NCBI GenBank assembly: GCA_030583665.1
Contig: CP129469.1
Location: 2,471,043 to 2,535,042, forward strand
DNA from: Candidatus Jettenia sp. AMX2
GTDB taxonomy: Bacteria; Planctomycetota; Brocadiia; Brocadiales; Brocadiaceae
DNA length: 64,000 nucleotides
Direction of reading: 5' to 3'
Position 1 is the stretch's first letter, and each line of letters begins with the position of its first letter. The position numbers and the translations under genes are program-made. Positions 44,340 through 52,954 of the stretch are shown piece after piece. Under the pieces are notes generated by a model that was not told the origin of the DNA, made no database searches, and saw only the letters and a program-made list of their open reading frames with translations.

Positions 44340-45260
44340 TTACTGCTGGTTTGATTGCTTTTCATTTTTAAAGCCATTACAAGCCCTTGATATAACCTCC
44401 CATGCTTCCTCCGCCGTCTCAACATACTGAAAGAGTTCTAAATCTTCCGGTGAGATAGTACCTCCTTCTACCATGGCATTGAAATTTACAATACGGTCCC
44501 AGAACTCCTTTCCAAAAATAAGCACAGGAATGGGTTTGATCTTCTTTGTCTGTATAAGCGTTAAAGTTTCAAACAACTCGTCAAGTGTGCCGAACCCACC
44601 CGGAAAAACGACAAGGGCTATTGCCCTTATAAGAAAATGCATTTTCCGTATTGCAAAATAATGGAATTGGAATGACAGTTCAGGTGTTATATATTCATTT
44701 GGTTTCTGTTCATAAGGTATAACTATATTAAGGCCGATACTTTCAGCGCCTGCATCAAGAGCGCCCCGGTTTGCAGCTTCCATTATCCCGGGACCACCTC
44801 CTGTAATAACCACCAGCCTGGAATCTGATAATGCATTACCGGCCCGTGAAATAATGGAAGAAAGCTTTCTGGCTTCCGTATAATATTTTGAGTTTGCAGC
44901 AATATTGCGCATTATCTTCGCTCTGCGTGCAAGCACTACGTTGGAAGAGTCTCTTCCGGCATCAGCCTCTGCCTCAGCCAATTGTTTTTGGGCAACCTCT
45001 GGATCCGGAATCCTGGCGCTTCCAAAGATAACGACAGTATTTTCAATCTCGTGTTCCTTCAGTATCAGTTCAGGTTTCAGCAACTCAAGCTGAAGGCGGG
45101 TTGGCCTGAGTTCTTCCCTGAGCAGAAAATCGGTGTCCCTGTATGCCAGCCGGTATGAAGGCGAAAGTGTTTGTGGTGTCGGTGTATATGATTCAGCAAC
45201 CTGAGCATCCTCTGATGCCGAGGGAAAGGTCTCTTTTTTCTTTTTGTCTTTCATAATCAA
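44340..45260 (-). CDS. LOG-family Rossmann-fold protein (TIGR00730-like)
   Basis: 306 residues. The family motif PGGFGTLDELFE (about residue 225) and the nucleotide-binding VVITGGGPGIMEAANRGA identify it with the lysine-decarboxylase-like LOG family. Members with full activity release free cytokinin bases from the 5'-monophosphate; PpnN-type members hydrolyse purine nucleotides. The ~100-residue N-terminal extension (charged, with VIFGSARIP) and the length favour a PpnN-like nucleosidase, but I cannot decide. It has no operon partner. Confidence 0.85.
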   Translation of the reverse strand: MIMKDKKKKETFPSASEDAQVAESYTPTPQTLSPSYRLAYRDTDFLLREELRPTRLQLELLKPELILKEHEIENTVVIFGSARIPDPEVAQKQLAEAEADAGRDSSNVVLARRAKIMRNIAANSKYYTEARKLSSIISRAGNALSDSRLVVITGGGPGIMEAANRGALDAGAESIGLNIVIPYEQKPNEYITPELSFQFHYFAIRKMHFLIRAIALVVFPGGFGTLDELFETLTLIQTKKIKPIPVLIFGKEFWDRIVNFNAMVEGGTISPEDLELFQYVETAEEAWEVISRACNGFKNEKQSNQQ

Positions 45261-45341
45261 TATAAAATTACCAAAAATTAAACAGATTGCAAGTATTTTT
45301 GATTTTATGGGTGATTTATTTCTTATGTGATTATATTATAG

Positions 45342-46376
45342 CTGACATTCAAGAGGTTTTTCAGAGAGAAGATAAAATTTAATTGATTTTTTAGGAGGAT
45401 AGATTAATCTACCCGGTAAAAACCTTCAGAAAAGAAAGGAAAAGGTATGCCGGGGAATAATTTTTTTAAAATTCTTACTACCAGGAAACTTGATCACCTT
45501 CCTTTAGTATCTGCTTGTATGCGATACCTGGAAATTGGTCAGATTATCGATGAACTGGTTGATTCTCATAAACTTAATTGTGTAAGTAAGAGCAAAGGCA
45601 TAGGCAGAGGCAGATGAGGTTTGTGGTAGTGGAATCAACCGCCCTTCAGAAACAGGGGGAATTTGCTTGTGAGGAGGACGCGCTGAGGGAAATTGATAAA
45701 CTCAGAAAACAGATCAAGGTAGACTATCATAGATTGGGCTTTGAGAGGGAGAAGAGAACGGTTATTGAAAAAAGACAGCACAGAGGCCGACCAAGAGCAG
45801 GAGAACAACTTCTCCAGAGGGAGAGTTGGACAGTAAATCTCTCTTTTCAGGAAGACGTTGAGCGCCTCTCTCAGAGTAAGCAAAGACTGAACAAATTCAT
45901 TCTGATAACGAATATTTTGGATTCTTCCCGGATGACTGATGCGGAGATTCTGAAGGCATACAAGGGACAGTCTTCTGTGGAGACAAACTTTAAATGGGCT
46001 AAGAATCCTGCAGCAGTAGCTCCTATCTTCCTGAAGGATCCAAAGAGAATTGCGGTCTTAGGATTTGTTTATCTGGTAGCCCTTATGGTATATACGCTGA
46101 TGCAACGGCAGATAAGACAGTCACTGAAAAGGGATCAGAAGAGCATACCGGGTAATAAAGGACTAACTGATAATCCAACAGGGAGAGTACTGTTTTAAAA
46201 AATGAGAGGAATAGCTGTGGTTGTTGTCTCCCTTGGTGAGTCTGTCTTTAAGCAGGTTACCAATTTTACACAACTGCATGAGGATATTCTGAATTATTTC
46301 ACCTTTGATACCACAATCTATCAACCATTAAAAACGATTTCTTCTGCTTAAGAAGAAAAAACCTCTTGAATGTCAG
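45342..46376 (+). mobile_element. internally deleted IS1634-like element with both ends
   Basis: About 1.03 kb between near-perfect 21-bp inverted repeats (CTGACATTCAAGAGGTTTTT at the left; its complement with one extra base at the right). The transposase inside has lost most of its catalytic core. It lies directly against a DruA/DUF4338 fragment whose homology begins at its right border. A target duplication could not be recognised. Confidence 0.85.
45447..46351 (+). pseudogene. IS1634-like transposase, deleted and frameshifted
   Basis: The first 55 residues (FKILTTRKLDHLPLVSACM) match a DUF4277-type N-terminus, then the frame stops at 45615. The second frame (45614-46198) gives the C-terminal part with ILKAYKGQSSVETNFKWAKN and AVLGFVYLVALMVYTLMQRQ, typical of the IS1634 transposase end including its last catalytic Glu. 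The final ~50 residues (FKQVTNFTQLHEDILNYFTF) are in another frame up to 46351. The central DDE region (~300 residues) is absent. It cannot function, but its ends could be mobilised in trans. Confidence 0.85.
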
Positions 46377-46703
46377 GTAAACAATTGTCGGTTTTTGATT
46401 TTGCCATGGGTAAAATCAAAAAACCTTGCATCACGGGTATTAGGCTTAGTCGCCAGGAAACTTCCGAATGATTGGGAAGAACGTTACAAATATAGACCAG
46501 TACTGTTAGAGACATTTATAGAAAAAAAACGTTTCAAGGGTACTTGCTATAAAGCGGCAAATTGGATTTACCAGGGAGAGACGAAGGGACGGGGAAAATT
46601 GGGAGACTATTCCAAGCTTTACGAAAATGTAAAATTAATAATGATATACCCTCTGTGCAAAGAATTCCGTTCCGTATTAAAACAATTACCAATAAGTTCT
46701 TAA
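46377..46703 (+). pseudogene. DruA-like (DUF4338) protein, C-terminal fragment
   Basis: Residues LILPWVKSKNLASRVLGLVA, then YRPVLLETFIEKKRFKGTCY and AANWIYQGETKGRGKLGD are diagnostic of DUF4338, the family that contains DruA of the Druantia phage-defence system; many members also travel with mobile elements. Homology starts right at the border of the IS1634-like element, so the N-terminal two thirds is missing, probably lost on insertion or deletion. The nearest in-frame start is TTG 46395. No other Druantia gene is present. Confidence 0.8.
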
Positions 46704-46866
46704 AGTTCTGAATCTAAATTTTAATAGTTATTGTTTTTTGCTTTCGCTTTGTTTAAGTGCACGTCTTTCCCAAAAAATTAGGTTGATGCGTATGAGGCGA
46801 TGCCTACCCTACCGGGCTGTGTCCTCTATTTGGCAATGAATGCAACCAGAATTTGGATGGGAATAA

Positions 46867-47133
46867 TTAAAATATTGGTTGCATACTTAAAAGATGACAT
46901 ACTTCAATACCATCATCCAGATTTTTCCAGTATATAGCAAAACCACCGGATTCTATAGACCAATTTGCACGTTGTTTGCTTGTTGCTTTTGCCAACCAAC
47001 CCAACCAATCAATTTTGTCAACTGGCAGGCAGATTTCCTTGTAGTCACTTAATGAAACATACAGTTTGTTTTTATCAAAACGAACTCCCGTTGCAAATAC
47101 CGTTCGAGTTTTATTATTTGTTAAAGTAGGCAT
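46867..47133 (-). CDS. DUF2442 protein
   Basis: 88 residues matching the DUF2442 pattern: a start rich in strands (GVRFDKNKLYVSLSDYKEICLP), then WLGWLAKATSKQRANWSIESGGFAIYW and a final LDDGIEVCHLL. DUF2442 genes commonly lie beside DUF4160 genes in a putative toxin-antitoxin-like pair; here a DUF4160 gene is immediately upstream. The function is unproven. The protein looks complete. Confidence 0.82.
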   Translation of the reverse strand: MPTLTNNKTRTVFATGVRFDKNKLYVSLSDYKEICLPVDKIDWLGWLAKATSKQRANWSIESGGFAIYWKNLDDGIEVCHLLSMQPIF

Positions 47134-47150
47134 TCCACATCTCCAATAAT

Positions 47151-47294
47151 TTATGCCACGATTATATTCAACTTCGATAGGTTGAAGCCAAACCTTGTTT
47201 CTTTATTATCTTGCAATACATGTATACGTGGTGGTTCGTTCAGATCAGAAGAATAGAATCTGAATTTATAACCACCAATCTCTATCGTAGGCAT
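47151..47294 (-). pseudogene. DUF4160 protein, frameshifted
   Basis: ATG 47294 opens PTIEIGGYKFRFYSSDLNEP and PRIHVLQDNKET, the DUF4160 start. The frame then ends after 47 residues, but the neighbouring frame continues with VWLQPIEVEYNRGINYWRCG, the expected C-terminal part, and would run into the start of the DUF2442 gene. One base change near 47190-47200 therefore broke it. It is the upstream partner of DUF2442. Confidence 0.75.
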
Positions 47295-47409
47295 TTATCA
47301 CTTTTTAACTTGATTAACTCTCTATAAAGCCTTTTCATGAAATTTGTTTGATAAATAATAGCATAATTTACCAAATTTCACAAGCCGTTCGCAAACCGGA
47401 ATTATCTTT

Positions 47410-47520
47410 CTTTCGGTAGGTTGGGTAGAACGTGAGTGATACCCAACATCAACCATATCATGATATTGAAAAATCCGTTGGGTTTCATTTCATTCAAACC
47501 AACCAACCTACCTAATTAAT
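47410..47520. repeat. GTTGGGTTTCATTTCATTCA repeat, copy 1
   Basis: GTTGGGTTTCATTTCATTCA appears at 47473-47492 and again at 48437-48456, each preceded by AAAATCCGTT or AAAAATCCGTT. Complementary forms (AACCCAAC, TACCCAAC) are nearby at 47440 and around 39110-39215, so paired hairpins are possible. No gene lies in 47295-47544. Confidence 0.6.
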
Positions 47521-47544
47521 CACAAATCAAGGTGTGACCTTATT

Positions 47545-48003
47545 TCCCCTTTTAGGTAACAGGGACACGGCAGAGAAGGGGTCAGGAGATACTGGATACT
47601 TGAAGAACGCCCTTGTCAGATATGATTGGTTGGGTATGAAAGAAAGAACCGTGGTCAAAACTGAACATGGTAGGTATGGTTGAAGCAGAACGAATTGTTG
47701 ATGGCAAGGGAAAGAAAGAGATACGGTATTATATCTCAAGTTTAGAGAATGACGCCAAGGTGTTTGCCCAGGCAGTACGAAATCATTGGTCAATAAAGAA
47801 CGGGCTTCACTGGGTATTGGATGTAGCATTTCAGGAAGATGAGAGTCGTGCCAGGATTGGTAACTCTCAGGCGAACCTTTCGCTGGTACGCCATATAGCA
47901 TTGAATTTGTTGAAGCAAGAAAAGTCAAAAAAGTTGGTATAGCAGCAAAAAGGAGCTTGCTGGTTGGAGCAATGAGTATCTTCTTAAGGTATTGTTAGAA
48001 TGA
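47545..48003 (+). pseudogene. ISAs1-family transposase, C-terminal fragment
   Basis: The readable central part (47667-47942) has IRYYISSLENDAKVFAQAVR, NHWSIKNGLHWVLDVAFQED and VRHIALNLLKQEKS, the characteristic ISAs1 C-terminus. Further homologous stretches flank it in other frames: YWILEE upstream and KELAGWSNEYLLKVLLE downstream (ending at 48003). Two or three frameshifts and loss of the N-terminal half make it a relic. No terminal repeats were found. Confidence 0.82.
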
Positions 48004-48167
48004 TTTTGATGCAATTGCCCTGCCCACAGTTTTTGGCACAGCATGGGTGACCCCATTGTGCTCCCTACTCGCAAAAAATATCTTGGTTTTTTGCCTTTTT
48101 CTATGCTATATTCTGAAAAGGCATTTTTTCCTCGTCTTTTTTTTAAACAAGAAAGCAAATATCTCTT

Positions 48168-48422
48168 ATGGACAACCGTATAGAAGTGAATCCGGATATA
48201 TGTCATGGTCAACCCTGTATAAAAGGGACAAGGATTATGGTATATATTATTATCGAACTTCTCGAAGCTGGTTTAACACACGATGACATTACAAAGGATT
48301 ATTATCCACAGATAACAAAAGACGATATAAAACAATGCTTGCATTATGCCTCTTTAAGAACTACCATGACAACACCTTCAAAGGAAGACTTGTCGTATTA
48401 TCGAAACAGGGATACAGAATAA
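48168..48422 (+). CDS. DUF433 protein (antitoxin-like)
   Basis: 84 residues matching DUF433: EVNPDICHGQPCIKGTRIMV, then IIELLEAGLTHDDITKDYY and DIKQCLHYAS. DUF433 proteins contain a helix-turn-helix-like fold and usually precede a PIN-domain-like (DUF5615) toxin gene. No such gene follows; a repeat region begins 20 bases later, so the partner appears to have been lost. The start has AAGAAAGC upstream. Confidence 0.8.
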   Translation: MDNRIEVNPDICHGQPCIKGTRIMVYIIIELLEAGLTHDDITKDYYPQITKDDIKQCLHYASLRTTMTTPSKEDLSYYRNRDTE

Positions 48423-48650
48423 GGTAGCAAAATCCGTTGGGTTTCATTTCATTCAACCAAGCATGCATGGCTACTTTGCTGTTTTTCCCACACTGTAAAA
48501 TCATTACAACACGTAGGGTGTATTAAGGTGCTTACCTTTCATCGCCGAATCCACCGACGTTGGAATGATGGATTCTCTGTCGCCCTTCGCAAACTCAGGA
48601 CAGGCTTAATCAACCTACCCAACTGATCACGCTTATTTTCTAATGGGTGA

Positions 48651-48694
48651 CCCTCAGTTTCCTCAGTTTCCTCAGTTTCCCTCAGTTTCCCTCA
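48651..48694 (+). repeat. short tandem repeat CCTCAGTTTC(C)
   Basis: Four copies of a 10-11 bp unit, the last ending CCCTCA, directly in front of the 240-bp repeat. This kind of repeat may vary in copy number. Confidence 0.85.
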
Positions 48695-48695
48695 T

Positions 48696-48938
48696 AGTGC
48701 TGGATGTAATTACCTAAAAGACACTTAATTCAGCTATCAATCTTATCTTACGATAAGCTGTTTATTTATTTTAATGAATATAACTGTTTTTAAAAGTTGT
48801 GTCAATGAATCAAAACAGGAGCTTGCGTCTTTCAATAAAATAGATTAGTATAGAAAAGACGTTAATACTATATTCATACGGCCGAGAAGGACAAAGATTC
48901 GATTATCAATAAACACAGATTTTTTTGTGTAATTGAGA
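48696..48938. repeat. ~240-bp dispersed repeat, copy B
   Basis: Starts AGTGCTGGATGTAATTACCT and matches 28941-29158, with ~30 extra bases near 48848-48878. It ends about 130 bases before the cytochrome c gene and could contain its promoter. Confidence 0.85.
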
Positions 48939-49069
48939 GCCAGAAATTGTTCTACTTCAAACGGAATTGGAAATTTCCACAAAAAAAGTTTGTATAATAG
49001 GGATTTAAGAATAAAAGGAAATGTATATAAAGAAACAGCGAAGAAGTTATTCAAAGAGGAAGTGAAGAC

Positions 49070-49423
49070 ATGAAAAAAAGAAGTTTCATACTAATTCTTT
49101 TACCAACCTTTTATCTGACCTCCCTGCCAAACACCCACCTGTCGTTTCAACAACAGAGCGATGTACCAGGCACATCGGATGCAAGTGACTTGTTCGAGAA
49201 GAATTGCGCAAAGTGTCACGGTAAAGATGGCCGAGCTAAGGGTTTCCGAGGTAGGTTGACTGGAGCACGAAATCTTACGGATGTAAACTGGCAAACAATG
49301 GTGACAGACGAGCAGATTGCAACCGCTATAAAGAGGGGTCCTGGAGCGATGCCAGGCTTTGGGGAAAAGTTTTCACAAGTAGAGATAGATTCGTTAGTTG
49401 CGTATGTGCGTGGGCTGAAGTAA
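49070..49423 (+). CDS. monohaem cytochrome c, class I type
   Basis: 117 residues with an N-terminal signal peptide (hydrophobic ILILLPTFYLTSLP), one haem-binding CAKCH near residue 45 and a likely methionine ligand in GPGAMPGFGEKFS. The C-terminal helix VEIDSLVAYVRGLK is typical. It is a periplasmic, small electron carrier. The ATG follows AGAGGAAGTGAAGAC. An uncharacterised protein is encoded 38 bases downstream, perhaps as a partner. Confidence 0.92.
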   Translation: MKKRSFILILLPTFYLTSLPNTHLSFQQQSDVPGTSDASDLFEKNCAKCHGKDGRAKGFRGRLTGARNLTDVNWQTMVTDEQIATAIKRGPGAMPGFGEKFSQVEIDSLVAYVRGLK

Positions 49424-49460
49424 AAGCAGGGAGAAGAAGATATAGCATCTAATAAAAATA

Positions 49461-50036
49461 TTGGCATTTTCAGCATTGGTATCGGCGGACAAGGACTTCT
49501 TAGACAAAGGGTCAAGCAAGAACGTTTTGGCCAAGGCACTTGTCGAGGAGAGCAAGGGCGCTGTTACGCTGTATACCACCTTAGAGGATACTCTTCGTAC
49601 CATCATAGGGTCACAAGTGCCTCCAGTCGACTTTGATGCGATAGCCGACAAGATCCGTGTAAAGGTTTTACCGGTCGCCATCGAATATACTCAGCGTAAG
49701 CATTTCACGTTGGGTCAACTAGTCGATCCCCATGTAGAACTTTATGCAACAGAGAACCTAAATGATACGGCTGTAGTCTTCGCTATGGATTTCTCCGTGT
49801 TCGATTTGGATTTATGCGACGGTTCGCACGCTGACGAGGCAATTCTGATATTGAGCGGGCAGTGCATGATACGGGACGAATGTGTTGCAGACTTCACGAT
49901 GAAACATATTCAGCTCTTTGGTCTTGATAGAAAACAACTCCCCGGAGGAGTTTATTGGATATCCGGTGTCAGCAGCACTGGAGTTCGGCAGCTACCATAT
50001 CGAGTGCGATCTCCTGTAAAACAGTATTTTACATAG
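49461..50036 (+). CDS. hypothetical protein
   Basis: 191 residues, not recognised. Acidic and hydrophobic stretches (VVFAMDFSVFDLDLCDGSHAD, EAILILSGQCMIRDEC) and several Cys are visible, but no known motif. The start is uncertain: TTG 49461 has no ribosome binding site nearby, whereas AGGGAGAAGAAG ends ~12 bases before an in-frame ATA at 49452 that would give (M)KILAFSALVSA, a short signal-like sequence. It follows the cytochrome c gene closely and may be cotranscribed. Confidence 0.55.
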   Translation: MAFSALVSADKDFLDKGSSKNVLAKALVEESKGAVTLYTTLEDTLRTIIGSQVPPVDFDAIADKIRVKVLPVAIEYTQRKHFTLGQLVDPHVELYATENLNDTAVVFAMDFSVFDLDLCDGSHADEAILILSGQCMIRDECVADFTMKHIQLFGLDRKQLPGGVYWISGVSSTGVRQLPYRVRSPVKQYFT

Positions 50037-50191
50037 AAGCTGTATGATTAAATCCCAATAGTATGTGGGGGTAACGGCTTCGGTCAACGGTATTTTATCC
50101 GTAATTGAGCTTGTGGAGCGGAAATGATAAGATTGTTTCTAATTTTCAGATTCAGATGAGGAACGATTGAATCGACCTGACACAAAGATGA

Positions 50192-51847
50192 TCATTTATT
50201 CTCTCTTTCAGGAAAGGATATCTCCCTGATAAAAGTACTTTCAAACTCAGGAACATGGGACAATTCCACTACCCGGGCTGTTCTGGCAATATGGGTTGCC
50301 TTATTTACCAGTTCCTTGTTCAGGAGTAACCTTATAGCCCCTTCCAAACTTGAGTTGCCAACAAAGAAAATCCTTGCATTTTTTAACGCCGGGAAAAAGC
50401 CTGTCCTGAAAAGACATTCTTCCTTCAGATGATAGCCAAATGCCCCTGCAACGATGACCGTTTTCATATCCTCCGGTTTTACGTTGCATTTGTTAAACAA
50501 GATTTCAACCCCTGCCCTGATAGCTGCCTTCGCCAATTGTACTTGCCGTATATCTTCCTGAGTTACGGACACGCCGGCTGCCAGTTGAAAATACCGTTTC
50601 CCGTTTTTTTCAAACAGGTAATTTTTATAGTTTGCGGCAGTCTCGCTATTCCTATTCTGTAAACGGCCCCGGGAGTTGACAAGCCCTGTCCTCACAAGTT
50701 CCGATACTAAATCCAAAAGCCCGCTTCCACAGATACCCTTTGGCGTGCCACTGCCTATGACACCCCAAAAGGGTTCCTTTTCCAGGCTCACACGCTCAAT
50801 CGCTCCTTCTGCTGCCCTCATGCCGGAGCTTATTGTCATCCCCTCGAAACAGGGACCTGCGGCAGTAGACGAAGCTACTATCCTGCCGTTGAGCAGGAGA
50901 ACTAATTCACCATTGGTACCTATGTCCAGAAAAAGGGCAGGGAATTCAGTATCTCCGGGATTTACCACAAGAAGTCCTGAAACTATGTCTCCTCCGACAT
51001 ATGCTGAAATACAGGGAAAGGTTGTCACAGATGCATATTTTGCGATACCGATACCGAGACTTTCTGCTGTTGTTGTACAAACATCAAGCACCTCTGCCTT
51101 ATAAGGATACTCCCCAATCCCTTTTATCTCCCTATTCAGGAATATATGCTGCATCGTAGTATTGCCAGCCCCAGTGAGCTGGCAGATATTCTCTGGTCTC
51201 ACATTACTCTTCGCGCACAAGGTTTCTATCAACAAATTGATGCCCGTGATAAGTTCCCTATGCATTGCCCGGAGCCCGTCCTCCCATGATGCAGCATACT
51301 TTATTCTGGACATGACATCATGGCCATAAGAAACAAGGGGGTTGAGTAACGAGGCATATTCAAGCACTTTTCCGGAATAAAGATCTATCAATGATGCTAC
51401 CAGGGTTGTTGTGCCTATATCAAGGGCTATCCCATAGGATTTTGTCATTGTATCACCGTCCCCGATCGAAACAATTTTGTCGTCAAGAGAGACTTTTGTG
51501 ATACAGCATCCCCGGCTATCCGCAACAACCTCTTTTCCTACTATTGAATTAATACCACCCTTCATAACGTCCGCTGCAGAGAAGCCCTCAACCGTTTTCA
51601 AGGGATCTTGTTCATGTAAAGGAATAATTACCTCAATGTTTGTCTCTATCTGTGTTCTGCAGGCAAGTACATTATTAAGCTTGTTATTTATCTTTACCTG
51701 CACGATATCTTTTCCACATCTGCCCATGCCGCCACATGGACCTTCGATAGGGACGCCAAGCATCCTGGCTGCTTCCAGGATCGTAGCGCCTTTTGGTATT
51801 GTTCCTGTAATATTTGAAGGGTAGAAGGTTGCTTTTACATATTCCAC
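50192..51847 (-). CDS. RACo-like corrinoid protein reactivase (ASKHA, ferredoxin)
   Basis: 551 residues. The N-terminal ~80 residues are a 2Fe-2S ferredoxin domain and the rest an ASKHA ATPase (DIGTTTLVASLIDL, YVGGDIVSGLL, FLDIGTNGELVLL), the family that reduces Co(II)-corrinoid back to Co(I) using ATP. The usual Cys-x5-Cys-x2-Cys reads C38-GGMGR-C44-GK-D47, so the third cysteine is aspartate; only Cys63 is the other obvious ligand. It ends the corrinoid operon, 40 bases after a methyltransferase gene. Confidence 0.9.
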   Translation of the reverse strand: MEYVKATFYPSNITGTIPKGATILEAARMLGVPIEGPCGGMGRCGKDIVQVKINNKLNNVLACRTQIETNIEVIIPLHEQDPLKTVEGFSAADVMKGGINSIVGKEVVADSRGCCITKVSLDDKIVSIGDGDTMTKSYGIALDIGTTTLVASLIDLYSGKVLEYASLLNPLVSYGHDVMSRIKYAASWEDGLRAMHRELITGINLLIETLCAKSNVRPENICQLTGAGNTTMQHIFLNREIKGIGEYPYKAEVLDVCTTTAESLGIGIAKYASVTTFPCISAYVGGDIVSGLLVVNPGDTEFPALFLDIGTNGELVLLLNGRIVASSTAAGPCFEGMTISSGMRAAEGAIERVSLEKEPFWGVIGSGTPKGICGSGLLDLVSELVRTGLVNSRGRLQNRNSETAANYKNYLFEKNGKRYFQLAAGVSVTQEDIRQVQLAKAAIRAGVEILFNKCNVKPEDMKTVIVAGAFGYHLKEECLFRTGFFPALKNARIFFVGNSSLEGAIRLLLNKELVNKATHIARTARVVELSHVPEFESTFIREISFPERENK

Positions 51848-51887
51848 TTTATACCGGTCTCCGTTTACATTTGTAAGTTCTTTTCTT

Positions 51888-52916
51888 TCATGTTCCGTGC
51901 AGTATGCCGGTCTTTGCTGTTTCTGCCATAGCTTTAATATGTCTGACCGGCGTTTTGGCGCTCAGTCCACATGCAGGGGCAAGGATGTCAACGCCAAGAT
52001 TTAAAAGCCGCTTCGATACACCCTGTATTATGTCTGAAGGACCATTTTGTAAAAGTCCCGTACACACATTGCCCATGAGTCTCTTATCGGGAAGTTTGTC
52101 TTTTATGTCTCTCATATTAACGATTGAATCTACACTGATGCATTCGGAGGCAATTAATCCGAGTGGTTCGTAAATAGGATTTACATTTCCGCAGATGTGA
52201 ACAATGACCGGTTTGTTTAAAGCATGCATGCAAGTTATCATTCTGTTTAAATACGGGAGTGCAAATTCCCTGAACATTTTTGGGCCGAGTATTTCACCAG
52301 TTGCAGAAGGATCGGATATCATGATAACGTCCGCACCGCTCTTTACCAGGGCTTCACCGTACCTGATACTGTTGTCTGTTAAAAACATTAAAAAATCATG
52401 GACCTCTTCGGGATCCTTTTTCAATGCCTTCAGAAGCAGTGCTGCATCTATCAGGGAGCTTGCAAGACTTAACGGGCCAACCAGATTGCCTATTACAGCA
52501 GTATCGGGCATTATCTTCCTTACTATCCCGGTACATGCAAGGATTACAGGAAGGCGTCCGTCCTCATGAGGATTAAGTTCCTTCAGATTTCTCCACTCTC
52601 TAACCGATGAGAGGGGGTAATTTACCATATGGGGGCTGGTGATCTCGTCACCGTCTTCAACCTCACCACCCAGTGCTTCAGCTTCAACGGTCATACAAAA
52701 GGGAATGCCAAGGTTTTCAATACCTGTTTCATTATGCATGGCAAGGGAAAGCCTTGCCATTTTTTCGGCATCTCTATGAACTTCAGGCCAACAACAGTCA
52801 GTCCGTATCATAACTTCCCGACTTGCCATGGTCATCATGCCACCAGGGCAGATAACGGGCGGCCTGTCAACCCTCTTACCATAAAGTACATTAAGGAGTC
52901 TTTCTTTTTCCGTCAT
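51888..52916 (-). CDS. UroD/MtaA-family corrinoid methyltransferase 1
   Basis: 342 residues. The uroporphyrinogen-decarboxylase-like barrel carries the zinc residues of corrinoid methyltransferases: PVIVHICGNVNP (His-x-Cys) and LAPACGLS (Cys). Such enzymes (MtaA, CmuA, MtbA types) move a methyl group between a corrinoid protein and coenzyme M, tetrahydrofolate or a substrate. No heme pathway gene is nearby, so a decarboxylase role is unlikely. It lies between the second methyltransferase and RACo in one operon. The methyl donor cannot be told. Confidence 0.85.
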   Translation of the reverse strand: MTEKERLLNVLYGKRVDRPPVICPGGMMTMASREVMIRTDCCWPEVHRDAEKMARLSLAMHNETGIENLGIPFCMTVEAEALGGEVEDGDEITSPHMVNYPLSSVREWRNLKELNPHEDGRLPVILACTGIVRKIMPDTAVIGNLVGPLSLASSLIDAALLLKALKKDPEEVHDFLMFLTDNSIRYGEALVKSGADVIMISDPSATGEILGPKMFREFALPYLNRMITCMHALNKPVIVHICGNVNPIYEPLGLIASECISVDSIVNMRDIKDKLPDKRLMGNVCTGLLQNGPSDIIQGVSKRLLNLGVDILAPACGLSAKTPVRHIKAMAETAKTGILHGT

Positions 52917-52954
52917 AAAAAATACTATCCGTAAATTGAGTTTTGGTCTGATTT

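Noticed and set aside
46377..46703. Functional Druantia defence system
   Set aside because: Only the C-terminal third of a DruA-like protein is present and no other Druantia gene is found.
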